Assembly (NCBI GenBank): GCA_040758525.1
Contig: JBFLVQ010000046.1
Location: 1 to 27,060 of the forward strand
Reading direction: 5' to 3'
Origin: JBFLVQ01 sp040758525
GTDB lineage: Bacteria; Acidobacteriota; Blastocatellia; Chloracidobacteriales; JADJPF01
DNA: 27,060 bases
Positions 1 through 8,093 of this stretch are shown in pieces; position 1 is the stretch's first letter, and every line of letters starts with the position of its first letter. Below the pieces are notes generated by a model, which worked only from the letters and a program-made list of their open reading frames with translations, ran no database searches and had not been told where the DNA came from. The position numbers and the translations under genes are program-made.

Positions 1-2
1 GA

Positions 3-1529
3 TTAACGCCTATTCCTACACAATTGCAGGAGTCGCTCAATTATATTACCAAAAAGATGGCACTCACACGTGCGATCCAGGTCTATCAGTCTATTATTGT
101 TGAAGTGCCAACTGTAATAGGCTTTTTAAGACCGATTATTCTAATTCCTACCAGTGCGCTTACAGGACTCAGTCTACCACAACTAGAAGCTGTGCTTTGT
201 CATGAACTAGCTCATATAAAGCGTCATGACTACATAATTAATTTATTGCAATCGATAGTTGAAACATTAATGTTCTATCATCCTGCGATCTGGTGGATAG
301 GTGCTCAGATTCGTAGGGAGCGTGAGAACATCTGTGATGATCTTGCCGTAGCGGCTGCTGGCGATACGCTTCTCTACGCCCGTGCGCTTGTCAGATTGGA
401 AGAGCTTCGTGGCAGTTTGCTACCTGCGCTTGCACTGGGCGCTAATGGCGGACAACTACTTTCGCGTGTGCTGAGACTTACTAAGCCGAAGTTATCACGC
501 CCTAGCAAAGCAAGTTCTTGGATTGCTATAGCTACTTTGCTTATTCCATTATTCGGTATACTGACTGCTTCGCAGGCAGGTATATACAGAACTAGCAGCA
601 ATTCAAACTTGAGAGAAGCGGCTCAAACAGAGCGCAAAGTAGCGATTATATTCGTTGGTCTGCCAATCTTTCGTAGCAGTAATCACACCCTAGAAGAGAT
701 GCAAGAGATAACAGAAAAACTGTTGAAAACAATAAGCACACATAAAATACCTGCAGTCGGATTTGTTGGTGAAATAGGCCTTCATAAAGAAGGTGAAGAA
801 AAGAGAAGGATTGCTCTCTTGCGTGCTTGGTTAAATGCTGGTCTAGAATTAGGAAATCAGACCTATTCACATCTAAGCTTATATCGTACCGACTTAGCAG
901 AGTATCAGGCAGATGTCATACGAGGAGAACAAGTCACTCGTAGACTACTAGAGGAACAAGGAAAGCCACTTAAATACTTTCTCTACCCTTATCTTAATAC
1001 AGGCTCTAGCCTGGAAAAGAAGACCACGTTTGAACAATTCTTGGCGCAAAACAACTATATAGCTGCTCCAGTTACTATAGATAATATGGATTGGCTTTTT
1101 GCCAATGTTTACTGTCATGCCATGATGAGAAAAGATTATGACATGATGTTACAACTATCACAGGATTATGTACCATATATGGAGCGTATGTTCGAATTTT
1201 ATGAACAGATGTCTCGTGATCTATTCCAACGTGAAGTACCGCAAGTTTTGATGTTAATGGCCAGCTCCCTTAATGCTGATCAGCTTGATAGATTGTTGAT
1301 TATGCTCAAGAGCAGAGGTTATAAATTTATCTCACTAGATCAAGCCTTAGCTGATCCTGCTTATACACATCCAGATAACTATGTTGGTCCGGTGGGAATC
1401 TCCTGGTTGCAACGCTGGTCAATTACTAGAGGAAACGAGTTTCGCAAAGAGCCATCTCCTCCCTACTACTTAAGGCAGTCTGATAGCAATGATGCCAGCG
1501 GTTGGAGTTTTAAATCTCAGATAAACTAG
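3..1529 (+). CDS. M56 (BlaR1-type) membrane metallopeptidase fused to a degenerate polysaccharide deacetylase domain, 5' partial
   Basis: The frame is open to the left edge, so the N-terminus (normally several membrane helices) is missing; the TTG at 24 is probably internal. Numbering from that codon, HELAH at 60-64 is the M56 zinc motif, with RERENICDD at 98-106 supplying the downstream acidic ligand region. A hydrophobic helix follows at about 165-182, then a domain at about 203-501 that aligns end to end with the deacetylase encoded next door. In BlaR1/MecR1 proteins a cytoplasmic M56 protease is switched on by an extracellular sensor domain and inactivates a BlaI-type repressor. Here the sensor would be the deacetylase-like fold. 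Its catalytic features are lost: Asp-Asp becomes V211-G212, the first metal His becomes Q279, Arg-His becomes L320-Y321, and the late His becomes M412. No BlaI-like repressor is in the window; it may lie upstream. The M56 call is firm and the sensor role is inferred. Confidence 0.88.
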   Translation, partial: LTPIPTQLQESLNYITKKMALTRAIQVYQSIIVEVPTVIGFLRPIILIPTSALTGLSLPQLEAVLCHELAHIKRHDYIINLLQSIVETLMFYHPAIWWIGAQIRRERENICDDLAVAAAGDTLLYARALVRLEELRGSLLPALALGANGGQLLSRVLRLTKPKLSRPSKASSWIAIATLLIPLFGILTASQAGIYRTSSNSNLREAAQTERKVAIIFVGLPIFRSSNHTLEEMQEITEKLLKTISTHKIPAVGFVGEIGLHKEGEEKRRIALLRAWLNAGLELGNQTYSHLSLYRTDLAEYQADVIRGEQVTRRLLEEQGKPLKYFLYPYLNTGSSLEKKTTFEQFLAQNNYIAAPVTIDNMDWLFANVYCHAMMRKDYDMMLQLSQDYVPYMERMFEFYEQMSRDLFQREVPQVLMLMASSLNADQLDRLLIMLKSRGYKFISLDQALADPAYTHPDNYVGPVGISWLQRWSITRGNEFRKEPSPPYYLRQSDSNDASGWSFKSQIN

Positions 1530-1531
1530 CC

Positions 1532-1548
1532 AACCAGTGAATCTGGTT
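1532..1548 (+). terminator. Possible weak terminator hairpin after the M56 gene
   Basis: AACCAG, a 5-base loop, then CTGGTT forms a 6-bp stem just after the stop codon and is followed by the pyrimidine-rich run TTCTCTCTC. The stem is short and the U-tract poor, so it may only attenuate transcription into the deacetylase gene. Confidence 0.35.
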
Positions 1549-1629
1549 TCTCTCTCAATAATGCTGGGCTAATCAATATTTGTGTCCCTAAATAGCGTTT
1601 TATTTATGTCCATTGTTTAGGAGGTAATA

Positions 1630-2646
1630 ATGAAGGTTAAGGTCCTATGGTTTAGCTTAATGTTTATTCTCATCATGAGTCTGTTGGGAGTAAACTTTGT
1701 TACACAAGCACAAAATATGTCTACTGCTGCTAAAAAAAGCCTGGCTAGGAGTGTTGCAGTAACTTTTGATGATCTGCCTATTACACAAGATGGTGGCTTA
1801 ACAGATCTGGCGGAATTGAAAGTGATAACAGAAAAACTGTTAAGCAGTTTAAAAACACATAAGGTTCCTGTAATAGGGTTTGTCAATGAAAGCAAGCTAC
1901 AGAAGAATAATGAAGTAGAACAACGCACTGCGATCTTACGCTTGTGGTTGGATGCAGGGTTTGAACTAGGTAACCATACATTCTCACATAAAAGTCTATT
2001 TACCACTCCACTTAAACAGTTCCAAGAAGATCTGTTACAGGGAGAGAAGATAACTCGTGTATTGATGCAAGAACGTGGAAAGAAGCTAAGATACTTCCGT
2101 CATCCTTTCCTTAATACTGGCCCTGATCTAAAAACCAAAACTGAGTTCGAGAAATTCCTTACTCAATATGGATACAAAGTTGCGCCTGTAACAATTGATA
2201 ACCACGAATGGATATTTGCACGAGCCTATAGTGAGGCAAAACATCGTGGCGATAATGCATCAGCACAACGTATTGCCGATCTATATGTTCCCTATCTTGA
2301 AGAGACATTTGAATTTTACGAAAAGTACTCGGTTACTCTGTTTGGACGTGAAATACCGCAGATATTACTATTGCATGCCAATCAGCTCAATGCGGATCGC
2401 TTTGATGAGTTAGCACAAATGCTAAAACGTAGAGGGTATAGCTTTATCAATATTGATCAAGCGCTAGCGGACTCAGCATATGCTCACCAGGATACTTATA
2501 CTGGTCCAGTCGGTATTTCCTGGCTACAACGTTGGGCAATTACTAAAGGTGAGCAATTCAAGAAAGAGCCTTATCTGCCTGAATATATGAGACAATTTGA
2601 CAATACATCAGCCAGTGGCTCCAATTACAAGAATGGCAAGCATTAA
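1630..2646 (+). CDS. Secreted polysaccharide deacetylase family protein
   Basis: This 338-residue protein starts with a signal-peptide-like segment (about 1-28, hydrophobic core around 5-22, cleavage plausible near TQAQ). Its NodB-type deacetylase domain has the family motifs: TFDD at 45-48 (catalytic Asp pair), GNHTFSH at 114-120 with metal ligands H116 and H120, RHPF at 157-160, and LLLHAN with H249 late in the fold. Such enzymes remove N- or O-acetyl groups from peptidoglycan, chitin-like or other polysaccharides outside the cytoplasm; the substrate here is unknown. The C-terminal extension (GPVGISWLQRW at 292-302) is shared with the fused domain upstream, so the two genes are tandem relatives. 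The start follows an excellent AGGAGGT at 1619-1625. The gene sits 100 bases behind the M56 gene on the same strand and ends at a strong terminator. Confidence 0.9.
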   Translation: MKVKVLWFSLMFILIMSLLGVNFVTQAQNMSTAAKKSLARSVAVTFDDLPITQDGGLTDLAELKVITEKLLSSLKTHKVPVIGFVNESKLQKNNEVEQRTAILRLWLDAGFELGNHTFSHKSLFTTPLKQFQEDLLQGEKITRVLMQERGKKLRYFRHPFLNTGPDLKTKTEFEKFLTQYGYKVAPVTIDNHEWIFARAYSEAKHRGDNASAQRIADLYVPYLEETFEFYEKYSVTLFGREIPQILLLHANQLNADRFDELAQMLKRRGYSFINIDQALADSAYAHQDTYTGPVGISWLQRWAITKGEQFKKEPYLPEYMRQFDNTSASGSNYKNGKH

Positions 2647-2647
2647 C

Positions 2648-2670
2648 AAAAGGGGGCATCTCCCCCTTTT
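2648..2670. terminator. Bidirectional rho-independent terminator between convergent genes
   Basis: AAAAGGGGG and CCCCCTTTT form a perfect 9-bp stem around a 5-base loop (CATCT). Flanking A and T runs make it usable from both sides. It lies between the deacetylase gene and the convergent ABC exporter operon. Confidence 0.92.
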
Positions 2671-2685
2671 CTGTTAATATGACAA

Positions 2686-3825
2686 TTAACCTGCCTGCGC
2701 ACGGAATCGCATTGCTGCAATCAATAACAGTAGTATACCCATTATCAATAGTATTAAGCCATTGAGCCAAAGGTGTTCAATACTGGCGCCACGCAGTACA
2801 ATGCCTCGCAAGGTTTCTATAAAATAGGTAGTAGGAATAATCTTGCTGATCAACCGGAATACCAATGGCAGGTTATCCGTTGAGAAAATATAACCAGAAA
2901 GAAAGATCGATGGCAGCAGTGTGCTCATTGCTAACTGTATTGCCTCGGTTTGTGAGTGTGCACGAGTAGAGATAATCAGACCTAATCCAAGTATCGTCAA
3001 TATAAATGGGATGGCAAAGAAGAGTAGCAGTAGTGGGCTGCCATGTATAGGTACATCAAAGATAAACCGCATTATTAGCATGACAAAACATACTTCAATA
3101 AAAGCAAGTATGCCATAGGGAAGCATTTTTCCTACCATTAGACCCAAAGGGCTGATCGGTGACAGGTAAAGCTGTTCTAATGTACCCTTCTCACGTTCGC
3201 GTACAACTGAAAAGGAGACTAAGATAATTATCAGTTGTTGTAATAATACCGCGATCAGACCAGGAATAAAGAAGTTTGCTGAGCGTGTGCTAGGATTGAA
3301 AAGTACTGTGTGACGCGTTTCTACAGGCATATTCTGTGTGCCTCCTTTTGACAGTATCCTCTGTAAGGATTCTTGTAGCGTCACTCCATTTGATACATTA
3401 ACCGCTTCACTAGTAACTGAAGATTCCGAACCATCTACTAACACCAGCACAGAAGCTGTTGAGCCATCTATCAGTAATCGCGAATAATCGGCAGGGATCT
3501 TAATACCTACCTTGGCATTGCCTCCTACTATTGTGTCATAAAGCTCTCGGTCAGAATGTGCGACTTTAACAATCTTAAAGTCATCAGTATTGATAAATCG
3601 GTCGAGCAGTTCCCGACTTTCCCTAGTCATTGATAGATCATAGACAACCGTTTTGATCTGCCTAACATTGGTATCAACTGCCACACCTAACAGTAACATT
3701 TGTATAGTTGGCATAAGCAATGCCAGGAAGAGCGCCATTGGGTCGCGCAATATCTGGATCAACTCTTTTCTAAAGATCGGCCAGAGACCAGCAAGAAACT
3801 CGCTATCGTATGATTCACTACGCAT
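2686..3825 (-). CDS. ABC-2 type transporter permease (YbhS/YbhR-like)
   Basis: This 379-residue inner-membrane permease has the ABC2_membrane_3 layout: a cytoplasmic N-terminus (FRKELIQILRDP), a first membrane helix at about 30-48, a large extracytoplasmic loop of roughly 130 residues, then five hydrophobic segments to the C-terminus. The family signature REREKGTLEQLYLSP is present after the second helix. It is last in the TetR-adaptor-ATPase-permease operon and overlaps the ATPase gene by 8 bases, with GGAGGG just upstream of its ATG. The E. coli ybhGFSR system has two permease genes (S and R); only one is present here, so a homodimer with the ATPase is likely. The substrate is unknown; related pumps export hydrophobic drugs or cations. 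Confidence 0.93.
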   Translation of the reverse strand: MRSESYDSEFLAGLWPIFRKELIQILRDPMALFLALLMPTIQMLLLGVAVDTNVRQIKTVVYDLSMTRESRELLDRFINTDDFKIVKVAHSDRELYDTIVGGNAKVGIKIPADYSRLLIDGSTASVLVLVDGSESSVTSEAVNVSNGVTLQESLQRILSKGGTQNMPVETRHTVLFNPSTRSANFFIPGLIAVLLQQLIIILVSFSVVREREKGTLEQLYLSPISPLGLMVGKMLPYGILAFIEVCFVMLIMRFIFDVPIHGSPLLLLFFAIPFILTILGLGLIISTRAHSQTEAIQLAMSTLLPSIFLSGYIFSTDNLPLVFRLISKIIPTTYFIETLRGIVLRGASIEHLWLNGLILLIMGILLLLIAAMRFRAQAG

Positions 3826-4780
3826 TTTTACCCTCCGCTCTGTTTTGCCTGATGATATTGTTGGTCAGTGTTACAAAGATATCTTCTAGTGAAGGTGTGA
3901 GGGATTGAATGATAGGTTGACCAAACCCTGCCTGGTTTAAATCCTGTCTGAGTCGCTCTGCTTGCTCAGTCTCAGCCAGTAGATGAATAGATCGGCCAAA
4001 GATGGTTGATTCCAATACATAAGGAAGTTGCTTAACAAATGCTAATGCATTAGATGGTGATTCACAGATCAGTTCTAGCCGTGCTGCTCCGCTGGGGGTG
4101 ACTTGTGGAAGCAGCCTTAACTCTTCGACTGAGCCTACTGCTATGAGATTGGCAAGATAGATATAACCGACCCGCGCACAACGTTCCGCCTCATCCATAT
4201 AATGTGTCGTGACAAAAAAAGTGACTCCTTCACTGGAGAGCTTAAAGAGCAGATCCCAAAGCTCGCGCCTGGCGACAGGATCTATCCCTGCGGTTGGCTC
4301 ATCGAGAAAAACTACTTCCGGCTCATGTATGATCGCACTGGCAAGCGCAAGTCGTTGTTTCCATCCACCAGAGAGCTGACCTGCACGTCTATTTAAGTAA
4401 GGAGCAAGCCCTGTTAGATTGATCACCTCGTCTTTACGAGCCTTGAGTGTTCCCCCTGTTAATTTGTATATACCTCCATAAAAATCTAGATTCTCGCTTA
4501 CTGTAAGCTCCTCGTAAAGGCTGAACTTTTGTGACATATAGCCAATACGCCGTTTTATCTTCTGTGCATCTTTACGTATATCTAAACCTAATACACTACC
4601 ATATCCACTCGCCTGTTTGAGCAAACCACAAAGCGCTTTAATGATAGTTGTCTTACCTGAACCATTAGGACCAAGCAGACCAAAAATTTCACCCGTTGCA
4701 ACTGTGAAGCTGACATTATTGACAGCCGTGAAATTGCCATATTTCACCGTTAAACCTTCTGTAATAATTGTGGCTTCCAT
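3818..4780 (-). CDS. ABC transporter ATP-binding protein (YbhF-like, single nucleotide-binding domain)
   Basis: This 320-residue cytoplasmic ATPase powers the adjacent exporter. Visible motifs are Walker A GPNGSGKT at 37-44, Q-loop Gln84, the signature LSGGW at 136-140, Walker B VVFLDEP at 156-162, and the switch His193. The C-terminal part (about 230-320) is the extra domain usual in ABC-2 drug exporters. E. coli YbhF carries two ATPase halves in one chain, whereas this protein has one and presumably works as a dimer. It starts 3 bases after the adaptor stop, with AAGGACT upstream, and overlaps the permease start, so translational coupling is likely. Confidence 0.95.
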   Translation of the reverse strand: MEATIITEGLTVKYGNFTAVNNVSFTVATGEIFGLLGPNGSGKTTIIKALCGLLKQASGYGSVLGLDIRKDAQKIKRRIGYMSQKFSLYEELTVSENLDFYGGIYKLTGGTLKARKDEVINLTGLAPYLNRRAGQLSGGWKQRLALASAIIHEPEVVFLDEPTAGIDPVARRELWDLLFKLSSEGVTFFVTTHYMDEAERCARVGYIYLANLIAVGSVEELRLLPQVTPSGAARLELICESPSNALAFVKQLPYVLESTIFGRSIHLLAETEQAERLRQDLNQAGFGQPIIQSLTPSLEDIFVTLTNNIIRQNRAEGKNA

Positions 4781-4783
4781 AAA

Positions 4784-5926
4784 CTAGTCCTTGATCTCTA
4801 TTCTCACATCAGCAGCCATACCAGGTTTAAGCATATGTGCATTCTCTACACGAATCTTCATACCAAAAACTTGATGATTGCGCTCACTGCGGTTCTGTAC
4901 ATTACGTGGTGTAAATTCAGCTTTTGAGGATATCTGTTCTATATAACCAGAGAATGGTTTATCTGGAAAACTATCGACCGTTACTGTTACTCTCTGCCCG
5001 ATATTAATCTGACCCAGATATGGCTCAGGTACATATATACGTACCCAGGTCTGATCGTATTCAAGCAGTTTAGCTACTGGTGCTCCGGCGGCAAGCAGAT
5101 CGCCAGGACGAATACTCATAACCGTGATGACACTCTTGGCTGGCGCCACTACTTCACCCTCATCAATCATTGTTTTCATCTCATCCAGTGCTGCTTTTGC
5201 TTCTAATAGTTGTGCGCGTGCTTGCTCGATCTCTTCTGCACGATAGCCAGCTCGCAACATATTTGCATAAGCTTTCGCTTGCCGGAGACGCTGTTCACCA
5301 GCTTTAATCTCTTCACGGCGTGGGCCTTCTTCAAGCAGTAACTGCTTTTGCTTCAATGCTTCAACACGCGCACGTGCCTGCTTCAACCTAGCACTAGCAT
5401 CGTCACGAACCTGTTTCGAAATGTAACCACTGGTATAAATCTCTTCTAGCCTTTCTAGATGTACCCGAGCATTCTCATAATCGGCCATTGCTGCAGCTAG
5501 ATCATCTTTTGCCTGGGCAATCTCTTGTGGACGCGAACCATTGCGTAATGCTTCTAATCCTGCTAACTCTCTATCGGCGGCGGCTTCTGCTTGTGTAATC
5601 TCCTCTGGTCGATAACCATGCTCAAGTTTGTTTAACTGCGCCTGTGCTTGTGCAACGCGTGCCTCTTGCTGCCGATATTGTTGCATTAGGGTGGCAATAT
5701 CAAAGCGAATCAGGGATTGACCAGCCGCTACCTCTTGACCCTCACTAACCAATACCTCCTTTACACGACCAGCCAATTTCGAGCCCACCTGAATCTCATC
5801 TGACTCTACTGTACCAGAGAGTAGTAACTGATTTTTGTCGCTACTTCTTGTCTTCAGATATATGCCACTAGCAATTGTCAATAACACTAGTAGTAGAGAG
5901 ATAATTGCTACCTTTCTCTTATTCAT
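4784..5926 (-). CDS. HlyD/YbhG-type periplasmic adaptor (membrane fusion protein)
   Basis: This 380-residue adaptor links an inner-membrane ABC pump to an outer-membrane channel. It has an N-terminal membrane segment or signal at about 6-24, a biotinyl-lipoyl half motif around 37-75 (SGTVESDEIQVGSKLAGRV), a long charged Ala/Gln/Glu-rich coiled coil at about 77-255, the second lipoyl half at about 256-290 and a beta-barrel region to the end. The signature AEFTPRNVQ at 336-344 is typical of YbhG-like proteins. Four copies of a G-x-R-x-EEI-type unit begin at residues 104, 130, 201 and 227 inside the hairpin. The start overlaps the regulator stop by 8 bases and is preceded by AGGAGGG, which fixes it. 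No TolC-like outer-membrane partner is in the window. Confidence 0.94.
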   Translation of the reverse strand: MNKRKVAIISLLLVLLTIASGIYLKTRSSDKNQLLLSGTVESDEIQVGSKLAGRVKEVLVSEGQEVAAGQSLIRFDIATLMQQYRQQEARVAQAQAQLNKLEHGYRPEEITQAEAAADRELAGLEALRNGSRPQEIAQAKDDLAAAMADYENARVHLERLEEIYTSGYISKQVRDDASARLKQARARVEALKQKQLLLEEGPRREEIKAGEQRLRQAKAYANMLRAGYRAEEIEQARAQLLEAKAALDEMKTMIDEGEVVAPAKSVITVMSIRPGDLLAAGAPVAKLLEYDQTWVRIYVPEPYLGQINIGQRVTVTVDSFPDKPFSGYIEQISSKAEFTPRNVQNRSERNHQVFGMKIRVENAHMLKPGMAADVRIEIKD

Positions 5927-6572
5927 TAGCGCCCTCCTGCTTAGAAGTGAGAATTCCCTCTGCAGCCAGTTGTAAACGTATACGCAGCTTATTAAGCAAC
6001 CAGCCTTTGGGAGTGTGATCGAGTGCGGCCCATTCTAAAACTGTGGCAAAGTAGATCGAGGTCAGTAACTCGGCCATATCAACAACCTTAAAGCGTGTGT
6101 TAAGCTGCTTCTCTTGACGCTGGAATTTACGTAACAGCCCGATTAATGCTTCTTCCAATTCCTTACGAGTCGCCATTACATATTCACGACAGATTGGTCG
6201 TTGTAGACATTGCAACATTACATACTTGACACGGTCACCTTCCTGTTCATTGAGTTCTGCTACCTTGAGAAAAAGCTCTTTCAAATGCTGGAAGTTGCAG
6301 CCTCTGGACTCTTGTGCATGTTGGCTAAGCAGTTCCCGTACAAAGTTGTAACGGTCTTGTGACAATGTTGTGAAGATCAATTCTTTCTGAGGAAAATAGT
6401 TGAAAAAAGTCGCCCTTGATACCCCCGCCTGCTCACATATCATCTCAACAGGAACATTATCGAATCCACGCTCCTGAAATAGCCTTAATGCACAGGCTAC
6501 GATCTCACGCCGCGTTCGCTCCCGGTTACGTTCCCTTAAACTCATCTCGGTTAAACTAGACTCATGCTTCAT
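5919..6572 (-). CDS. TetR/AcrR family transcriptional regulator of the exporter operon
   Basis: This 217-residue regulator has a classic TetR DNA-binding domain at about 16-62 (TRREIVACALRLFQERGFDNV, then the helix-turn-helix with MICEQAGVSRATFFNYFPQKE). The all-helical ligand domain follows. It heads the operon with adaptor, ATPase and permease, the same gene order as the E. coli cecR-ybhGFSR locus, and it most likely represses its own operon until a ligand of the pump binds. The ATG at 6572 has no Shine-Dalgarno site and touches the palindromic operator. An alternative start at Met10 (6545) gives 208 residues and may be the true one if the transcript begins within the operator. Either start leaves the DNA-binding domain intact. 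Confidence 0.92.
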   Translation of the reverse strand: MKHESSLTEMSLRERNRERTRREIVACALRLFQERGFDNVPVEMICEQAGVSRATFFNYFPQKELIFTTLSQDRYNFVRELLSQHAQESRGCNFQHLKELFLKVAELNEQEGDRVKYVMLQCLQRPICREYVMATRKELEEALIGLLRKFQRQEKQLNTRFKVVDMAELLTSIYFATVLEWAALDHTPKGWLLNKLRIRLQLAAEGILTSKQEGANE

Positions 6573-6608
6573 AATTAGACTATAGTCTAATTATTAGACC
6601 AAAGTCAA
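6570..6608 (-). promoter_or_regulatory. Promoter embedded in a TetR-type palindromic operator
   Basis: A perfect 24-bp palindrome spans 6571-6594 (each half ATAATTAGACTA). A second, degenerate GAC-N4-GTC site (TTAGACCAAAGTCAA) follows at 6594-6608, its centre 19 bp from the first. Read on the minus strand, TTGACT (6603-6608) and TATAGT (6579-6584) are separated by 18 bp, a near-consensus sigma70 promoter lying wholly inside the two palindromes. A bound repressor would block RNA polymerase. Transcription would begin at or very near the ATG at 6572. The link to the neighbouring TetR protein is inferred from position and symmetry. Confidence 0.85.
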
Positions 6609-6726
6609 TCTTTTCCTTGAGAAGAGCAGCCATTGGGTAAATATTATTGCCAGAGATAGAATTGGATTAGCGTATGCGAATAGGTAGGGATGTTAATTGA
6701 TACTAATTTTCTTAGCTATATGAATA

Positions 6727-7878
6727 TTAGCCATAAGTGCGGAATTGGCGTTCCAGGCCATAGCGTATCAGCACTGTCAGATAATCGTGTAGGGTCGGAC
6801 AACTGATACCACTACCAGCCAGTGCTGCTGTGGTGCGAGAGTCATCAAAGATCTTATAGGAGACGGCATAGGGCATATGCCGCTGCATCTGCTGCCAAGC
6901 TTGATCAAAGAAAGTACGATATCTTTCTCCTTTTTTCTGCTCAAATTTTTCCAGCATCTCGGGAGTAACTATCTGTGGTTTTGATACTGGTGGTTTGCCA
7001 ATCTCATTGTTGTAATCATTAAATGCTTTAACACAAAGCTCCACCATTTCACTCAGGTCTACACTGCGATCGGGGCCCGAGGTGATATGATAAGTATTAC
7101 CTACACTATCATCTTGACGACCTATAGCAATCATTGCAGTACACACATAATCCACCGGTACAATATCTAGTTTCACTTCTGGACGGCAAGGCAGGAAGCT
7201 CAACTGTCCCTGATAAACCCACTTCATAGGCTCATAGATCACATGGAAATGAGCAGTACGACCTGTACGCGAATCACCGACAATAATACTAGGACGATAG
7301 ATTGTAATGGGCAGTTGAGTGCGCGCTTCGGCTAACATTATCTCAGTTTCGAACTTCGATTGCTCATAAGTATTGAAGAAATCTTGCCCGCAGTTTAGCT
7401 CATCCTCTTTAATCACTCCGGTGCGATTTCCTGATACATAAGCAGTCGAGACATGATGCAGACGTGTAAAACGGCCTAAATCCTGAGCACGGCGAGCAAA
7501 TTGTAGAATATTTTTAGTACCATTAAGATTTGATTCACGCGCTTGCACCAGATTAAGATCAAATCGAGTCGTGGCAGCACTATGGTAGATCTCATTTATT
7601 GTTGCTGCCCACTTATCATAATCGGTTGCTAATCCTAAATCGGTCTGTTCAATATTCCCGGCGATTGCTATTATACGTTGTGCAGAAACACTATCGATAG
7701 AACAACGCTCGATAATAAAATCTCGACGCTTTGCCAATTGATCTGCGCTGTCTGCGCGTAAAAGAAGATAGAGAGTTGATTCGGTATAGAGATTTAATAG
7801 CGGCTTGATCAATTCACCAGCAAGAAACCCGCTTGCTCCCGTCAATAAGATTGCATCAGCATTTTTCTTAGTTGTCAT
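6727..7878 (-). CDS. SDR-type thioester/fatty acyl reductase-like NAD(P)-dependent enzyme
   Basis: This 383-residue cytoplasmic protein belongs to the extended SDR group with the NAD_binding_4 (male-sterility/thioester reductase) fold. It has the nucleotide-binding loop TGASGFLAG at 13-21, the catalytic-region HVSTAYVSG at 142-150, and the YxxxK pair Y171/K175 (YEQSK). Relatives reduce acyl-CoA or acyl-carrier thioesters to aldehydes or alcohols. Here no adenylation or carrier domain is attached, so it would act on a free acyl-CoA or a separate carrier. The C-terminal 80 or so residues (FDDSRTTAALAGSG) resemble the tail of fatty acyl reductases. It is a single transcription unit with its own promoter at 7923-7952 and lies downstream of the exporter promoter region, not in that operon. 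The substrate is unknown. Confidence 0.82.
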   Translation of the reverse strand: MTTKKNADAILLTGASGFLAGELIKPLLNLYTESTLYLLLRADSADQLAKRRDFIIERCSIDSVSAQRIIAIAGNIEQTDLGLATDYDKWAATINEIYHSAATTRFDLNLVQARESNLNGTKNILQFARRAQDLGRFTRLHHVSTAYVSGNRTGVIKEDELNCGQDFFNTYEQSKFETEIMLAEARTQLPITIYRPSIIVGDSRTGRTAHFHVIYEPMKWVYQGQLSFLPCRPEVKLDIVPVDYVCTAMIAIGRQDDSVGNTYHITSGPDRSVDLSEMVELCVKAFNDYNNEIGKPPVSKPQIVTPEMLEKFEQKKGERYRTFFDQAWQQMQRHMPYAVSYKIFDDSRTTAALAGSGISCPTLHDYLTVLIRYGLERQFRTYG

Positions 7879-7922
7879 CTATATAGGCCTGACCCACCAA
7901 TTTGATTGTTTAAGTGACCGAT

Positions 7923-7952
7923 AGCATAAAAGTTTGTTGTAATTGCTGTCAA
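7923..7952 (-). promoter_or_regulatory. Candidate sigma70 promoter of the SDR gene
   Basis: On the minus strand a perfect TTGACA (7947-7952) is followed after 18 bp by TATGCT (7923-7928), about 45 bases before the SDR start codon. The -35 is full consensus and the -10 matches 4 of 6. Confidence 0.55.
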
Positions 7953-8016
7953 CCTGATGATGCGAAGTGTAACTGCTTCTATCCTACGTTTTAGCGCTAT
8001 TTAGTCAAAGATTGAG

Positions 8017-8045
8017 TTGCGATCTCAAGCTTGGTGCCATACTAT
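8017..8045 (+). promoter_or_regulatory. Weak candidate promoter for the small membrane protein and hydrolase
   Basis: TTGCGA (8017-8022) and TACTAT (8040-8045) are 17 bp apart, each matching 4 of 6 consensus bases, and sit about 50 bases before the ATG at 8094. This is only suggestive. Confidence 0.3.
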
Positions 8046-8093
8046 TTCACAAATATAGCTGGCCTGAATTTTTTCACTATCTGAGGTGCTACT

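Noticed and set aside
24..26. TTG at 24 as the true start of the M56 gene
   Set aside because: The frame is open to the left edge and M56 proteins need N-terminal membrane helices before HELAH, so the gene is cut by the window edge.
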